Positions 1 through 9,015 are shown, counted from the stretch's first letter. The stretch: DNA of 64,000 bases from Mycolicibacterium sp. CBMA 247 (GCF_009729095.1 NZ_VTGX01000001.1:2268025-2332024); one strand, 5' to 3'. Notes: generated by a model from the sequence alone, not told the origin. A program made the numbers and translations.

Positions 1-178
1 GAGGCGCTACTGTGCATTGCTTCCCCCGGATGGGCCGATCGTGCCGGTGAAGGCAGCGAAATCCCAACCGTCTCGGCTTGAATGTGACCTGAAACGACCA
101 GCGCCACGGGTGAGCGGACACCCGCCGGCTACTCGGTCAGCCTTCGGCGCGACGCCAGACCCGGATCGGCGCCGGATC

Positions 179-895
179 ATGACCGCCGGCGCGCCGGGAA
201 ACCAAGAGCGTTGGACCGAGCTGAAATTCGGGGCGGTGGTCTTCGATGACACGGACCAGATCGACCTAACGGGTCCCTACGAAGTGCTGGCCGGGCTGGA
301 GAACACCAGCTACACCACCTACGGCCTGTCGATGGCACCGGTCCGTGACTACCGCGGACTGCGACTGCTGCCGGACGCCGTGCTCGAAGAGGCACCACAA
401 CTGGATGTTCTCCACGTACCCGGCGGACCGGGCCAGGAGGCCCTGATGGACGGCCCCCGACTGTTGGAATGGTTGCGCCGTCAGGCATCTGGTGCCCAGT
501 GCGTGTTGTCGGTCTGCACCGGGGCACTTTTGCTCGGCGCGGCCGGACTACTGCGAGGCCGGCGGGCGACGACGCATTGGGCGTCGGTCGATCTGCTGCC
601 GATCTACGGTGCCACCGCCGTCGATCGGCGCGTGGTGCAGGACGGCCCATTCGTGTTCGCGGGCGGGGTGACCGCCGGCATCGACGCCGCCCTGCTGGTC
701 GCCGCCCAGCTGCGAGGCAGCGAGGAAGCCCAGGCGGTGCAACTGTCCATCCAGTACGCACCGGAGCCGCCCTTCACCGCCGGCACACCGGAGACAGCGC
801 CGGCACATGTGCTGCGGTCCGTGACGGATCGCAGCAGGCGGACATTCGAACGCCGGCTCGCGACCGCTCGGCGGATCGCTGCCGACTGGGCTTGA
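179..895 (+). CDS. DJ-1/PfpI family protein, isonitrile hydratase-like
   Basis: A 238-residue protein of the DJ-1/PfpI (class I glutamine amidotransferase-like) fold. The nucleophile elbow reads SVCTGALLLGAAG, with the expected cysteine followed by the helix, and is followed by RRATTHW, a pattern typical of cyclohexyl-isocyanide hydratase and of the N-terminal half of GlxA-type regulators. No AraC-type DNA-binding domain follows, so an enzyme is more likely than a regulator. The frame is open back to position 17, but the homologous part starts just after the ATG at 179 (MTAGAPGNQ), so I chose that start; no convincing ribosome site decides it. The substrate is unknown. It stands alone, convergent with the next gene. 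Confidence 0.75.
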   Translation: MTAGAPGNQERWTELKFGAVVFDDTDQIDLTGPYEVLAGLENTSYTTYGLSMAPVRDYRGLRLLPDAVLEEAPQLDVLHVPGGPGQEALMDGPRLLEWLRRQASGAQCVLSVCTGALLLGAAGLLRGRRATTHWASVDLLPIYGATAVDRRVVQDGPFVFAGGVTAGIDAALLVAAQLRGSEEAQAVQLSIQYAPEPPFTAGTPETAPAHVLRSVTDRSRRTFERRLATARRIAADWA

Positions 896-959
896 GCGAC
901 GGCGCCGACGCCGCCGGACAACGATCGGTTCCTCGCCGCCCCCGGTTTTCGCGGTTGGC

Positions 960-1874
960 TCAGAACTGACTGGCGATCCACGCGTTAGCGCTTGGGGTCC
1001 GTGGAAGCTTGCCGCCGATGCTTTTCGTTCCCAGAGTGCGGCGAACCGAATACATCCGCGGTAGGACCAGAGCGTTGTCGGCGACGGACCAGTAGGACTG
1101 GGCTTTCACGCCGCTGACGACGTCGCACCACGACGAACCGGGGTCGCCAATCTGGCAACTTGCCCCTGAACATCCGATTTGTCGGACACCGTCCCCTTCG
1201 TTGGGATCGGTTGCCAGCTCGGCCAATTCGTGGGAGAAGACGGTGGTGACGAAGTCGAGGGTGCCGTCGTTTCCGACCCAAAGGCAGTACGCAGGATCAT
1301 TGTCGACATCGCCCAGGTCATAGTCATTCCAGATGACCTGCGTGTTCTGTCCACCGACGCCGACGGTAGTGAATGTGGAATTGCTTGGCATGATGAAGGC
1401 GTACACATTTGGCCAGTTGTCGTCGGGCTCGGGTAATCGATCGTCGTCGAGAAGGGCCTGCACGCGATCGGTGACGTTTTTCATCGTGAACGGCTGCCCG
1501 TTCCCAGGTTCACTGTCCAGGACGAATGTGGTTCCCCGGACATCACCGCGGTGCACCCCATATTGCTTGAGGTACGTGAAGTAGGGGCCCGCAAGTAGCG
1601 CCTTCACCCCAGCGATGATCTGATTGGCGAGGGGGTTGTTGGTCCACCAAGCCCCCCAGAAGATCAGGTTTACGTGGACGTTCGTCAACGTCTTTCCCGG
1701 GCCAGCTGCGAATGCAGTGCCTGCTGGCGCGGGACTACCGCCGGTGTTCGGGTTGGTGAGCGGTTGAGTCGCCGACGTGCAGTTTAGGGACGAAAATGAC
1801 TCCCCTTCAGACGTCATCCTCACCCCAAGTGTCCGAGTTCGAGGTGCGTCGCGATGTTGGTTTGGCTCGCTCAT
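960..1874 (-). CDS. Zincin-like hypothetical protein (HELAE motif)
   Basis: A 304-residue protein of unknown function. Near residue 215 it has FSHELAELATDPNEGDG, which resembles the metal-binding HExxx helix with downstream acidic residue found in some bacterial zincin-like proteins. The sequence around it (IFWGAWW, NDYDLGD, CSGASCQIGD) is typical of poorly characterised proteins with an SHELAE..TDP signature. No signal peptide is visible. I start it at the ATG at 1874, which overlaps the TGA of the upstream gene as ATGA; a GTG at 1883 would add three residues. The coupling to the LysM/repeat gene suggests that the two proteins act together, possibly at the cell surface. Protease activity is inference only. 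Confidence 0.65.
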   Translation of the reverse strand: MSEPNQHRDAPRTRTLGVRMTSEGESFSSLNCTSATQPLTNPNTGGSPAPAGTAFAAGPGKTLTNVHVNLIFWGAWWTNNPLANQIIAGVKALLAGPYFTYLKQYGVHRGDVRGTTFVLDSEPGNGQPFTMKNVTDRVQALLDDDRLPEPDDNWPNVYAFIMPSNSTFTTVGVGGQNTQVIWNDYDLGDVDNDPAYCLWVGNDGTLDFVTTVFSHELAELATDPNEGDGVRQIGCSGASCQIGDPGSSWCDVVSGVKAQSYWSVADNALVLPRMYSVRRTLGTKSIGGKLPRTPSANAWIASQF

Positions 1875-3130
1875 TGCAGGCACACCAGGATCGGGAGCAA
1901 TCCGGTGCCGGATTGCATTGGGGCAAGGGCCTTGCCGATCACCGTGCCGTACGTGTCAGCCGGGTGTGTTGCCTTCATCGCGTGCCCGGCCGTTGATGAT
2001 GTCGTCAACAGATCGCCGACCTCGATCGAATGCGAGCGTGCGTCTACTTTGCAATACACCTTGCCGACCAGTGCCACAGGGCGGCGGTTTGGCGCGGGTG
2101 CGTTCTGACTGTCAAGCAGAATGCCGGGCCGGAATCGCCCGGCACCTGAGATCACCCCCGCAACCCGCTTGTCGTACGCGGAATCGCATTTGCGCAGTGT
2201 CCCGTTGTGGTCGATGACGACGACGTCGCCTGCTTCGATCTCCGGCGCCTCAACTACATCGAAAAGTTCTGCACAGTCTGCGCCTGGAAGAAAGATATCG
2301 CCGTCGACCTCGAGGTTGCGCTGCACGCGTAGATCGCCGAAGAACTCGCCCGCTAATCCGCTCCGGGAATAACCCATTACGCCAGCTCCGTCCTCGCTGG
2401 CGCCGAAGACGCCGGCTTTCGCGCTGGGGAGCGAGGTCTCCTGCATGTGTGGGTCACCGTGAAAACCCGTGACGCCGGTGTTCTTACCTTGGCCGAAGAT
2501 TCCATCACCGTTCGTGCTCATCCCAACGAGGCCCGTACGGCCGCCGTCGCCCCAGACGCCGTAGCCAGCCCGGCTTACCCCGTGTACGCCACGACAGTTG
2601 ACGCTGTCGGATTGCCCGAAGATGCCGTCGCCGCCTTCGCCCGGGGTGTCATTGGTGCCCACGACGCCGCCGTGATCCTTGGAATGGCTCACTCCGCGAA
2701 CCCCCTCACCGGCCGTGCTCTCGCCGTAGACGGCGTCGCCGCCGGCGGGGCTGTCATTGATGGCGACCACGGCTCCGTGGTCTTTGGAATGACTGACGCC
2801 GCGGACTCCCTCGTACGTGTCGCTCTCACCGAATACCCCGATGCCGGTGTGGCTGTGACCAGCCAGTCCTCGGCCCCCAGCGATGGCGTCGCCGAGAACG
2901 CCGTCACCATTGGCGTAATTGCGGGCGGTTACAGCGGGGACACTCGAATCGTTGGACGCGAATGTGTCTGCCAAATCTGGGATCAGGAGGACATCGCCGG
3001 TGTGTATTACGTTCGGGTTAGGAATATGGTTGACCGCCGCGAGTAATGGAAACAGTGAATCGTCTCCATAGAACTTGAGGGCAATGCCGGACAGTGTGTC
3101 ACCCCTGAGAACCGTATATTTGTGAGACAC
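1871..3130 (-). CDS. LysM domain protein with glycine-rich repeats
   Basis: A 419-residue modular protein. Residues 1-50 are a LysM domain (YTVLRGDTLSGIALKFYGD, then a conserved GDVLLIPD), which normally binds peptidoglycan-like glycans. Residues about 75-260 are imperfect repeats of the form GVxGxSxxxxGVxG, including two copies of GVRGVSHSKDHG, as in beta-helical or tail-fibre-like stalks. The C-terminal 140 residues (LEVDGDIFLPGADCAELFDV to the end) resemble the terminal domain that caps such stalks in phage-type fibres. It has no Sec signal peptide. The stop codon overlaps the start of the zincin-like gene downstream. A phage-tail-derived or surface-displayed structure is plausible; the function is unknown. 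Confidence 0.7.
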   Translation of the reverse strand: MSHKYTVLRGDTLSGIALKFYGDDSLFPLLAAVNHIPNPNVIHTGDVLLIPDLADTFASNDSSVPAVTARNYANGDGVLGDAIAGGRGLAGHSHTGIGVFGESDTYEGVRGVSHSKDHGAVVAINDSPAGGDAVYGESTAGEGVRGVSHSKDHGGVVGTNDTPGEGGDGIFGQSDSVNCRGVHGVSRAGYGVWGDGGRTGLVGMSTNGDGIFGQGKNTGVTGFHGDPHMQETSLPSAKAGVFGASEDGAGVMGYSRSGLAGEFFGDLRVQRNLEVDGDIFLPGADCAELFDVVEAPEIEAGDVVVIDHNGTLRKCDSAYDKRVAGVISGAGRFRPGILLDSQNAPAPNRRPVALVGKVYCKVDARSHSIEVGDLLTTSSTAGHAMKATHPADTYGTVIGKALAPMQSGTGLLPILVCLQ

Positions 3131-3248
3131 GACATTCTCCCTTTCGGACTGGAATGCTTCGGATCGCCGACGGCGTCGGGCGATGACGTGGTGAACATCT
3201 ACGCGTTCGACTCTTCCGCAGAGCCGTCGGTCTGTGACGCGTAGTCGA

Positions 3249-3569
3249 CTACCTCAATTCCGGCTCAATTCCGGCGCGCATGCGCGCCGAGGTCCGGGTG
3301 GCGGCCGAGGCGCCACCGCGTGGCGGGTGGCAGGTTCGACGGCGTAGGCGGGCACAGATTGGTGTAGCCGCGACGGTGGCGAAGTGGTTGCCGAGGCAGG
3401 AGCATGCCCCGGCGCCGAATGGAAGGTACTGACAGCGATCGTGTCCGTCGGAGTTTTGGGGGCTGAATCGGTCGGGGTCGAAGATCAGTGGGTGGCGTCG
3501 TAGCCGTCGCCTACCCGTTGCAGATTCGGCTGGCGCCGGTTCGGCGCACTGACGTTCGGCGGTCGGCAC
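3249..3569 (-). pseudogene. Cytochrome P450 C-terminal fragment
   Basis: Only the heme-binding end of a P450 remains. The frame shows FDPDRFSPQNSDGHDRC, then YLPFGAGACSCLGNHFA, which matches the FGxGxxxCxG cysteine-ligand loop. Upstream there is no ExxR helix or I-helix in this frame, and after HFA the sequence decays into arginine-rich residues unlike the normal C-terminal helix, which suggests further frameshifts. It is a relic of a second P450, unrelated to the intact one at 19.4 kb, and lies next to a mobile-element relict. Confidence 0.7.
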
Positions 3570-3619
3570 TAGACCTAATGGCGTGGTTGTGCTTCGCGAC
3601 AGTAGGCCAGTGAGCGGAG

Positions 3620-3775
3620 GACACAGCGGGCCGAGGACCTGGAGTGTCGGTTCTCAAACTCCGCGACGAATGACGACTCCCCTACCTGCAGGTTCGTAGG
3701 ATTCTCATCTAGATGGCGGACCTAGTTTTCTCATACAGATGGCGGATCCGAAAACTGGACGGTCGTTCAGGTCTG
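3620..3775 (+). repeat. Mobile-element end relict, copy A
   Basis: This non-coding stretch is homologous to the one at 40540-40700. Both contain a nearly identical TCCCCTASCTGCAG block (3678-3691) and three TTCTCA-like elements (3651, 3702, 3728) with spacings of 51 and 26 bases, exactly as in the other copy (40574, 40625, 40651). Elements two and three read TTCTCATCTAGATGGCGG and TTCTCATACAGATGGCGG. Arrays of this kind look like recombinase binding sites at an element end. No transposase or integrase gene is present here. Confidence 0.55.
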
Positions 3776-4270
3776 CCGTACGTAGCACTAGCAGCGTGCC
3801 GTCGGCACCTGCCGGAGTGCGATCGAAACCCATCGGGCGCATCTGCGACAGCGAAGTTCTGCGAGATCGATGCGTCGGATACATGGCGCGAGAACATACC
3901 TATCAACGATCATGCGTTGGGAGCGAGGAGCAGCTATACGCTGCCCGTGATGACGTAGCCAAAGCCGCTCAGTGCCGAGCGTTCCAGGAGACGGGCGCCA
4001 GATTCGTCAGGCCACCGCGCAGCGCCAAGCCGACATGTTCTCGAGCGACAGTCAGCTGCCGCTCGCCGCGACAGGTTCCGGCAGTCGGGTCCTTCACGGT
4101 GCGCACAGTCAGGCACTACGTTGGCCCACACCATATTCATCCATGCTTGTTGACGCGCTCGCCCCGCCAAGCGTTCCGTTACGGCCAAACCGCAAGAGGC
4201 GTTCCTGAGAAGTTGCGCTGTTCTACGCCAACATCATTGAGGTTGAATCAATTAGGTAAGTTCGGCAAGA
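3776..4270. other. Intergenic stretch without a convincing gene
   Basis: Open frames exist on both strands, but their translations are low-complexity and unlike any protein family, and they overlap each other. I see no gene here. It is probably decayed DNA left by the mobile element and the P450 remnant. Confidence 0.5.
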
Positions 4271-5218
4271 TCATAGATCGAGTACCAGCTTCTCGGTCAA
4301 GGCTCGCGACACACACGGAAGAATCACATCGCAAGCTTGCCGCTCTTCGTCAGTGAGCACAGAATCGCGATGATCTGGAACGCCACCGAGGACAGGCGTC
4401 TCACACGTCCCACAGACACCTTCCCGGCATGAGAACGGAATTTCCACTCCCGCACTGGCTATCGCGTCGATGATGCTGACCCCCTGCGATACGGTCACAG
4501 TGCAGCCCGTCCGCGCCAGCTCTACTTCGAACGAGCGGCCTTCGCCCGCCCCCAAGGACGGCTTGGCCGCGAAACGTTCAACATGCAGTGCCGTCTTCGG
4601 CCACTTGCGGCTACCGTCCTCAACGGCAGCGAGCAGGCCCTCCGGGCCGCAGCAGTAGATGAGAGTGTCGTCAACAGGTTCATCGAGCAGCCCACTCAGA
4701 TCGATGAGGCCCCGTACATCTTGCGGCCAGATGTCGACGCGCCCGGCGTATCGGCCTACCAGGTCGTCGACGAAGGCCATGGAGCGGCGATTCCGTCCGC
4801 CGTAGACCAGCCGCCACTCCAATCCACGGCCGTTGACCTCGTCGATCATCGGCAAGATAGGCGTGATCCCGATACCACCGGCGATGAACAGGTAGCGCGG
4901 GCTAGATTCGAGCGCAAAATGATTCCGCGGCCCCCGCACATTCAGCGTGTGCCCCACATGAAGTCTGCTGTGAACAAAGCGAGACCCACCCCGGCTGTTG
5001 GGTTCGTTGAGGACCGCAACGCGATACGAGTGGCGCTCGCCGCGGTCACCGCACAGCGAGTATTGACGCACAAGACCGGTTTCGAGTTCGAGGTCGATGT
5101 GCGCCCCGGGCTTCCACCCGGGCAACTCTGCCCCATCTTCTGAGGATATTGTCAGTGCCAGGACATCCTCAGCGATGAGGTCGCGCTCGGTCACTTTCAG
5201 GAGAAGCTGATCTTCCAT
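4271..5218 (-). CDS. PDR/VanB-type oxidoreductase (FMN, NAD, 2Fe-2S)
   Basis: A 315-residue reductase with the phthalate-dioxygenase-reductase order: flavin domain with RQYSLCGD (FMN binding), NAD domain with LFIAGGIGITPILPM and YCCGPEGLL, and a C-terminal plant-type ferredoxin domain with CREGVCGTCETPVLGG and a later cysteine. Such enzymes pass electrons from NADH to Rieske oxygenases or P450s. The start is set at ATG 5218 (MEDQLLLK), just after the ferredoxin gene; the frame extends to 5263 but would overlap that gene. It is co-directional with the ferredoxin, behind the operator at 5554, and is the obvious electron donor for the Rieske-type pair of this island, though that is inference. 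Confidence 0.88.
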   Translation of the reverse strand: MEDQLLLKVTERDLIAEDVLALTISSEDGAELPGWKPGAHIDLELETGLVRQYSLCGDRGERHSYRVAVLNEPNSRGGSRFVHSRLHVGHTLNVRGPRNHFALESSPRYLFIAGGIGITPILPMIDEVNGRGLEWRLVYGGRNRRSMAFVDDLVGRYAGRVDIWPQDVRGLIDLSGLLDEPVDDTLIYCCGPEGLLAAVEDGSRKWPKTALHVERFAAKPSLGAGEGRSFEVELARTGCTVTVSQGVSIIDAIASAGVEIPFSCREGVCGTCETPVLGGVPDHRDSVLTDEERQACDVILPCVSRALTEKLVLDL

Positions 5219-5229
5219 AACTGATGCGT

Positions 5230-5427
5230 TCAGAACTCGAGGATGATCGCGCGCTCCGGGCATACGTTCACAGCCTCACGGGCAAGCTCGATGAATTGCT
5301 CGGGTATGGAGTCAGCTAGGACAACCGGGTCACCTTGCTCATCCGGTTCTACGATCTCGGGCGCCACCGAGTAACACAATCCGTGACCGTGGCACACAGC
5401 ACGATCGATTTTGAGACGCTCGCTCAC
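5230..5427 (-). CDS. Ferredoxin, 3Fe-4S type
   Basis: A 65-residue ferredoxin with the mycobacterial single-cluster pattern CHGHGLC, then APEI, and a distal CPERAI. This family usually carries a [3Fe-4S] cluster and serves P450s. The GTG at 5427 is preceded by AAGGAA at good distance, so I prefer it to upstream starts in the same frame. It forms an operon with the reductase (11-base gap). A very similar ferredoxin lies at 26071. Confidence 0.85.
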   Translation of the reverse strand: MSERLKIDRAVCHGHGLCYSVAPEIVEPDEQGDPVVLADSIPEQFIELAREAVNVCPERAIILEF

Positions 5428-5553
5428 CTTGTTCCTTCGAGTGAATAGTCCGCGGGGCCGCATAGTCGGCCGCTTCGCACGCAGCGCAGTTTCGACGCGG
5501 GTGGGTGCATTCACCCGCGCCGAAAGACGTTACGAGGCAAACGCATCTGCGAT

Positions 5554-5574
5554 AAACCTTATTCCACTAGATAA
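5554..5574 (+). promoter_or_regulatory. Operator site 1 of the catabolic regulon
   Basis: AAACCTTATTCCACTAGA (5555-5572 region) matches the consensus AAAYCTAATNNNNATAG with two differences and is nearly palindromic. It lies about 130 bases upstream of the ferredoxin-reductase operon. It is one of nine related sites in the window. Confidence 0.5.
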
Positions 5575-5634
5575 GTGAGATGAAGCCCGGCCGGCAGTTC
5601 TTGCAGGGGCTGCATCAGTCCAGCATCACCGAGG

Positions 5635-6375
5635 TCACACCCCGACCGGTCCTCCTCGCCATACTCCGATCTCCTCGCCGGACACGTCGGCGGCTTGGTC
5701 GCTCACCAGGAACGCAACAGTGGAAGCAACGGACTCCGCCGAGATGGCTGGCCAGTTGCGGGTGACCGCCTCAACGGCACGCTCACCGCCGGACGACAAG
5801 ATATCGGTCTCCACAACGCCCGGCATGACGGCATTCACCGTGATACCTCGACGTGCTGTTTCCTGGGCCAGACAACGAGCGAGTCCGACCAAGCCCGCCT
5901 TGGCTGCCGAATAGGCACTGACGCCGGCCGCCGGCCGCCGGCCGCCCGCCGGGCTGGTGACGAAGACAACTCGGCCCCAGCCGGCTTCGTACATTGCAGG
6001 CAACGCGAAGTGGGTGCAATAGGCGGCACCGGAGAGATTGACGCCGATCACGGCGTCCCAGTCTTGTGGCGATTGTTTGCGAACCGATCCGGATCGGTTG
6101 ATGCCGGCGTTGTTCACAAGCACTGTCGGTGCACCGAGCTCCGCGGTGGTGCGATGGATGAGCTCTTCAGCTTGGGCGGCGTCTGATACATCCGCGCGTA
6201 TGGTTACCGCGCGACGGCCTCCGGCGACGATTTTATCGACCACTCGCTGGGCGTCGTCAGCGCTGTGCGCGTAATTGACCGCAACCGCGAATCCATCGAT
6301 CGCCAAGCGAAGTGCGATCGACGCACCGATACCTCGTCCAGCCCCGGTGACGACGGCGACTTTCTCATTACTCAC
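5635..6375 (-). CDS. Short-chain dehydrogenase/reductase, FabG-like
   Basis: A 246-residue classical SDR. It shows TGAGRGIG (cofactor binding), NNAGI, a serine in VTSPAGG and the catalytic YSAAK. NYAHSADDA after beta-strand 2 suggests NADP rather than NAD. The start is GTG 6375, with AGAAGG upstream. It is monocistronic and preceded by operator site 2, so it belongs to the catabolic regulon. It probably oxidises or reduces a hydroxyl/keto group of the substrate. The specific substrate cannot be read. Confidence 0.85.
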   Translation of the reverse strand: MSNEKVAVVTGAGRGIGASIALRLAIDGFAVAVNYAHSADDAQRVVDKIVAGGRRAVTIRADVSDAAQAEELIHRTTAELGAPTVLVNNAGINRSGSVRKQSPQDWDAVIGVNLSGAAYCTHFALPAMYEAGWGRVVFVTSPAGGRRPAAGVSAYSAAKAGLVGLARCLAQETARRGITVNAVMPGVVETDILSSGGERAVEAVTRNWPAISAESVASTVAFLVSDQAADVSGEEIGVWRGGPVGV

Positions 6376-6794
6376 GGAGCACTACCTTCTTCCTATCGAC
6401 ATTGCCGTAAAAGCTTCGGCCGACTGGCAGGAACGACGTCCCGGCTTTACCTTCGGAACCCTCGGGCTTCGCCCCTGCGCATCGACGGTTAGACCGGCGC
6501 GCAGGTTTGGCGCTGAAGTCCGCGGTAGCCAAACGTGATACCGATAGAGAAGTACCCACAATGGCGGTTCGGTTGCCAGCGGCCGATTAAATCTAACATT
6601 CATAGATATTGACCGCAAGCCGCCCTACGCAGATGGACTTGCCCCAACGATCTCCTCCGGGCGCAGTTGGCCGTCGACAGGAGGTGTCGCCTCGTGCGAC
6701 GCATCAGCGAGTGTGGCAGTGATTGCTCGTATCGTTAGCCGTGATGGCTTGTCCACCTTGCCTGTTCGCCGATTACTGATGGTCAATCAGTGAC
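6376..6794. other. Intergenic region with operator site 2
   Basis: Apart from the operator at 6589-6606 I see no gene or RNA. Small open frames on both strands translate to sequence without family features. Confidence 0.5.
6589..6606 (+). promoter_or_regulatory. Operator site 2 of the catabolic regulon
   Basis: AAATCTAACATTCATAGA matches the consensus AAAYCTAATNNNNATAG with one difference (C for T). It lies 214 bases upstream of the SDR gene start at 6375. Confidence 0.55.
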
Positions 6795-7688
6795 TCACTG
6801 CGAAAACGCGGAGAGGAGAGCATCGCACTGACGGGCGAAAAAGTCCCGTGAAATGTTGGCCTTCGGGGCGACGCGATCGAAGGCGTGGAATGCTCCCGGC
6901 ACCGTGTCTAGCTGGCATGAAACGCCTGCGTCGGTGAGACGTTGGGCGTAGGCCACGTTCTCGCCATGGAACAGGTCCAGAGTGCCCACACCGATCCACG
7001 CCGGCGCCACCCCCGACAAGTCGTGGACGCGAGCTGGGACAGCCGCCTCAGGGTCGGCGCCATTGAGGTAATACCGCCAGGCCAATGCGTTGGTCTGCTG
7101 GTTCCACAACCGGTACTCCCGCTTGGCCAGTCTGGGGTCATGAGCCGAGCGATCATCGAGCATGGGATAGGCCAGAACCTGCAGAACCGGAGTGATCTCT
7201 CCACGATCACGCGCGGTGATTGCCAGCGCTGCGGCCAGGCCCGCACCACCACTTTCGCCCCCGATTGCGACTCGGGTGGCGTCGACGCTGTCCAGCCCAG
7301 CCAACCAGGTCAGGGCGAAGTATGCGTCTTCGAGCCCTGCGGGGTAAGGGTTTTCCGGGGCCAGTCGATACCCAGCAGCCACGGCCGTGATGCCGAGCTG
7401 ATCCGCGAAGGCACGACAGATTGCGTCATCGACCGACGGCGTACCCATGATGTAGCCTCCGCCGTGCAACCACAGCAGCGCCGGCCCGCGCAGCCGGCCG
7501 TTAAGAGGTCGATGGATACGCACCTGGGCACCACTGCTCAATGTCAGTGATTCATCAGGCCGAGCGCCGCCCAGCCCCATCAGCGGAACCACTCGCCGCA
7601 CCGACCGCAATGTAGACGCGGTCACCATGCGCCTTGGCAGTACGCGCGCATACCGGCGCAACTCGGGATGAAAATCATTCAGTGACAT
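6795..7688 (-). CDS. Alpha/beta hydrolase, hormone-sensitive-lipase family
   Basis: A 297-residue esterase. The oxyanion-hole motif HGGGYIMG, the nucleophile elbow GGESGGAG, an Asp region (GTLDLFHG) and the His (PGAFHAFD) are all present in the right order, so it should be active. Length and motifs fit the Lip-type HSL esterases that are abundant in mycobacteria. It has no signal peptide and should be cytosolic. It has no copy of the regulon operator immediately upstream, so it may be controlled separately from its neighbours. Confidence 0.85.
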   Translation of the reverse strand: MSLNDFHPELRRYARVLPRRMVTASTLRSVRRVVPLMGLGGARPDESLTLSSGAQVRIHRPLNGRLRGPALLWLHGGGYIMGTPSVDDAICRAFADQLGITAVAAGYRLAPENPYPAGLEDAYFALTWLAGLDSVDATRVAIGGESGGAGLAAALAITARDRGEITPVLQVLAYPMLDDRSAHDPRLAKREYRLWNQQTNALAWRYYLNGADPEAAVPARVHDLSGVAPAWIGVGTLDLFHGENVAYAQRLTDAGVSCQLDTVPGAFHAFDRVAPKANISRDFFARQCDALLSAFSQ

Positions 7689-8001
7689 TCCGCCCCCACA
7701 AGATCAGATTCATGTTTTGTTCAGCGCGTCAGCCGTGGTGACAACGAACTATCACTCGTGACAGCACGAACTGAAGCGATAACTCTTGACTACGAGCTGA
7801 ATTCGCAGTCGACTTAGTTCCCTCTCCTCAGATCCGGACGAACCGCAACTTCCACGCATTGCGCGTCGCTGGAGTCCACACGGCCGGGCCAGGTTTGAAC
7901 TCTCCTCATCGACACCAAGATCGGCCCTCCATCGCACCACCAAGATGCAGGCGCCAACGATCGAACGATTAGGCCCTGGTTGTTGGTTGCCGGGATCATG
8001 T
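7689..8001. other. Intergenic region, nothing recognised
   Basis: About 310 bases between the esterase and the secreted-protein gene. I see no conserved gene, clear terminator or regulatory repeat. Confidence 0.4.
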
Positions 8002-8553
8002 TCACCCGTAGCAGGGGCCGCCACTGGGCGGGGCGCATGACGCCGGACCCAGCTCCATCCAGCTCAGATCGGTCCAGGGTGCCGACAGCCAAGTCTTGGT
8101 CGGCTCGATGATGAATCGCATCGGGCCGCGTTCGCAGTAGGTTCGGCCGTCCGGCGTCACCGCGCAGGTGGTGCCCTCGTGGGTGAGCTTGCTGCGCGGC
8201 GGTAGCGGCTGCTGGGCCTGCGCAGCGGGGAAGCGCGCTGCCATGGACCAGTCGTAATGCACCGCCCGGTCGCCGTCGATCCACCCGATATGAGTGACGC
8301 CGACCGGGGCCCCCGAAATTTCACCGGCGCAGCCGAAACTGCCTAAACCCCAGATCCCGCAGTTCTGCCCGGTCGGTGCGGTGAACCACACTCCGCCGGG
8401 CTCGACGAAACTACCGGCGTCGACCTGATCGTAGTATCGAATATCAGGGAACGGATCCGGGGTCGCCTGACCGGGCGCCGGGTCAGCATGAGCGGTCGCA
8501 CCGCACCCGAAAGCCATTACTGCCGCAGCCACCGAACCGTAGAAACGCTTCAT
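8002..8553 (-). CDS. Secreted mycobacterial hypothetical protein
   Basis: A 183-residue protein with a clear Sec signal peptide (MKRFYGSVAAAVMAFGCGATAHADPAP, cleavage near AHA-DP). The mature part is cysteine-containing (QNCGIWGLGSFGCAG, GTTCAVT, TYCERG), as in small disulfide-bonded exported proteins common in mycobacteria. It is the last gene of a run of small secreted proteins following the mce operon, all on the same strand. The function is unknown. Confidence 0.7.
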   Translation of the reverse strand: MKRFYGSVAAAVMAFGCGATAHADPAPGQATPDPFPDIRYYDQVDAGSFVEPGGVWFTAPTGQNCGIWGLGSFGCAGEISGAPVGVTHIGWIDGDRAVHYDWSMAARFPAAQAQQPLPPRSKLTHEGTTCAVTPDGRTYCERGPMRFIIEPTKTWLSAPWTDLSWMELGPASCAPPSGGPCYG

Positions 8554-8610
8554 TGTCCGTACCCCTGGTTCCCCATCGTGCTCAACTTTTACCCGAGTAG
8601 TCTTGCTGCG

Positions 8611-9015
8611 CTATGTAATTCGAGGGGTATTTCCATAGCATGTGGCATCACCGATATCCAGGGTGCTCTGGCAGACGATCTTTCCCCGGTAGATGATGCG
8701 CACCGTCACCCACCTGGCAGGTGCGGCCGCCGGGCGCCAGTCCGCCCGCACCTGGCTGCCGTCCGGTGGTGCGCCTAGCGGGGTGCGCACCGCTGCGTCT
8801 GTGCGCCATGGCAAAGCCACGGCTTCTGCCGAGGCCCGACCAGTAACGTTCTGGTACTCGATATTCGCAACCGCAACACTGTCCGAAACGACCTCGTAGG
8901 TGACGACGTCATCGGCCCACGCCGACGGAGCATCGACCAGTACCGGTGTGCAGACCGCCAGCGCGCAGACCATTGTCGCAACACGCCACCGCATACAACG
9001 CTCTGTCCTCATCAC
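8611..9015 (-). CDS. Secreted MmpS-like protein
   Basis: A 134-residue protein with an N-terminal signal sequence (cleavage near SAWA-DD). The mature domain begins VVTYEVVSDSVAVANIEY and runs through an ALPW motif to a cysteine pair (KIVCQSTLDIGDATC). This is the pattern of the periplasmic domain of MmpS proteins, compare [18 protein letters not shown] in the true MmpS at 52332. Unlike MmpS it is not linked to an mmpL. Its start overlaps the stop of the upstream CAP-like gene as ATGA, so it belongs to the mce-associated run. A role in envelope lipid transport is inference. Confidence 0.65.
   Translation of the reverse strand: MMRTERCMRWRVATMVCALAVCTPVLVDAPSAWADDVVTYEVVSDSVAVANIEYQNVTGRASAEAVALPWRTDAAVRTPLGAPPDGSQVRADWRPAAAPARWVTVRIIYRGKIVCQSTLDIGDATCYGNTPRIT

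Noticed and set aside
2447..3046. A 199-codon plus-strand frame
   Set aside because: It lies entirely antisense to the LysM repeat gene, whose repeats and GC-rich third positions explain the long open frame.
4243..4258. A partial operator match (AATTAGGTAA) near the reductase 3' end
   Set aside because: Only one half resembles the consensus, and it lies downstream of the gene and not at a promoter.
3739..4356. A 205-codon plus-strand frame after repeat copy A
   Set aside because: Its translation is low-complexity and unlike any family, begins inside the repeat and runs into the convergent reductase gene.
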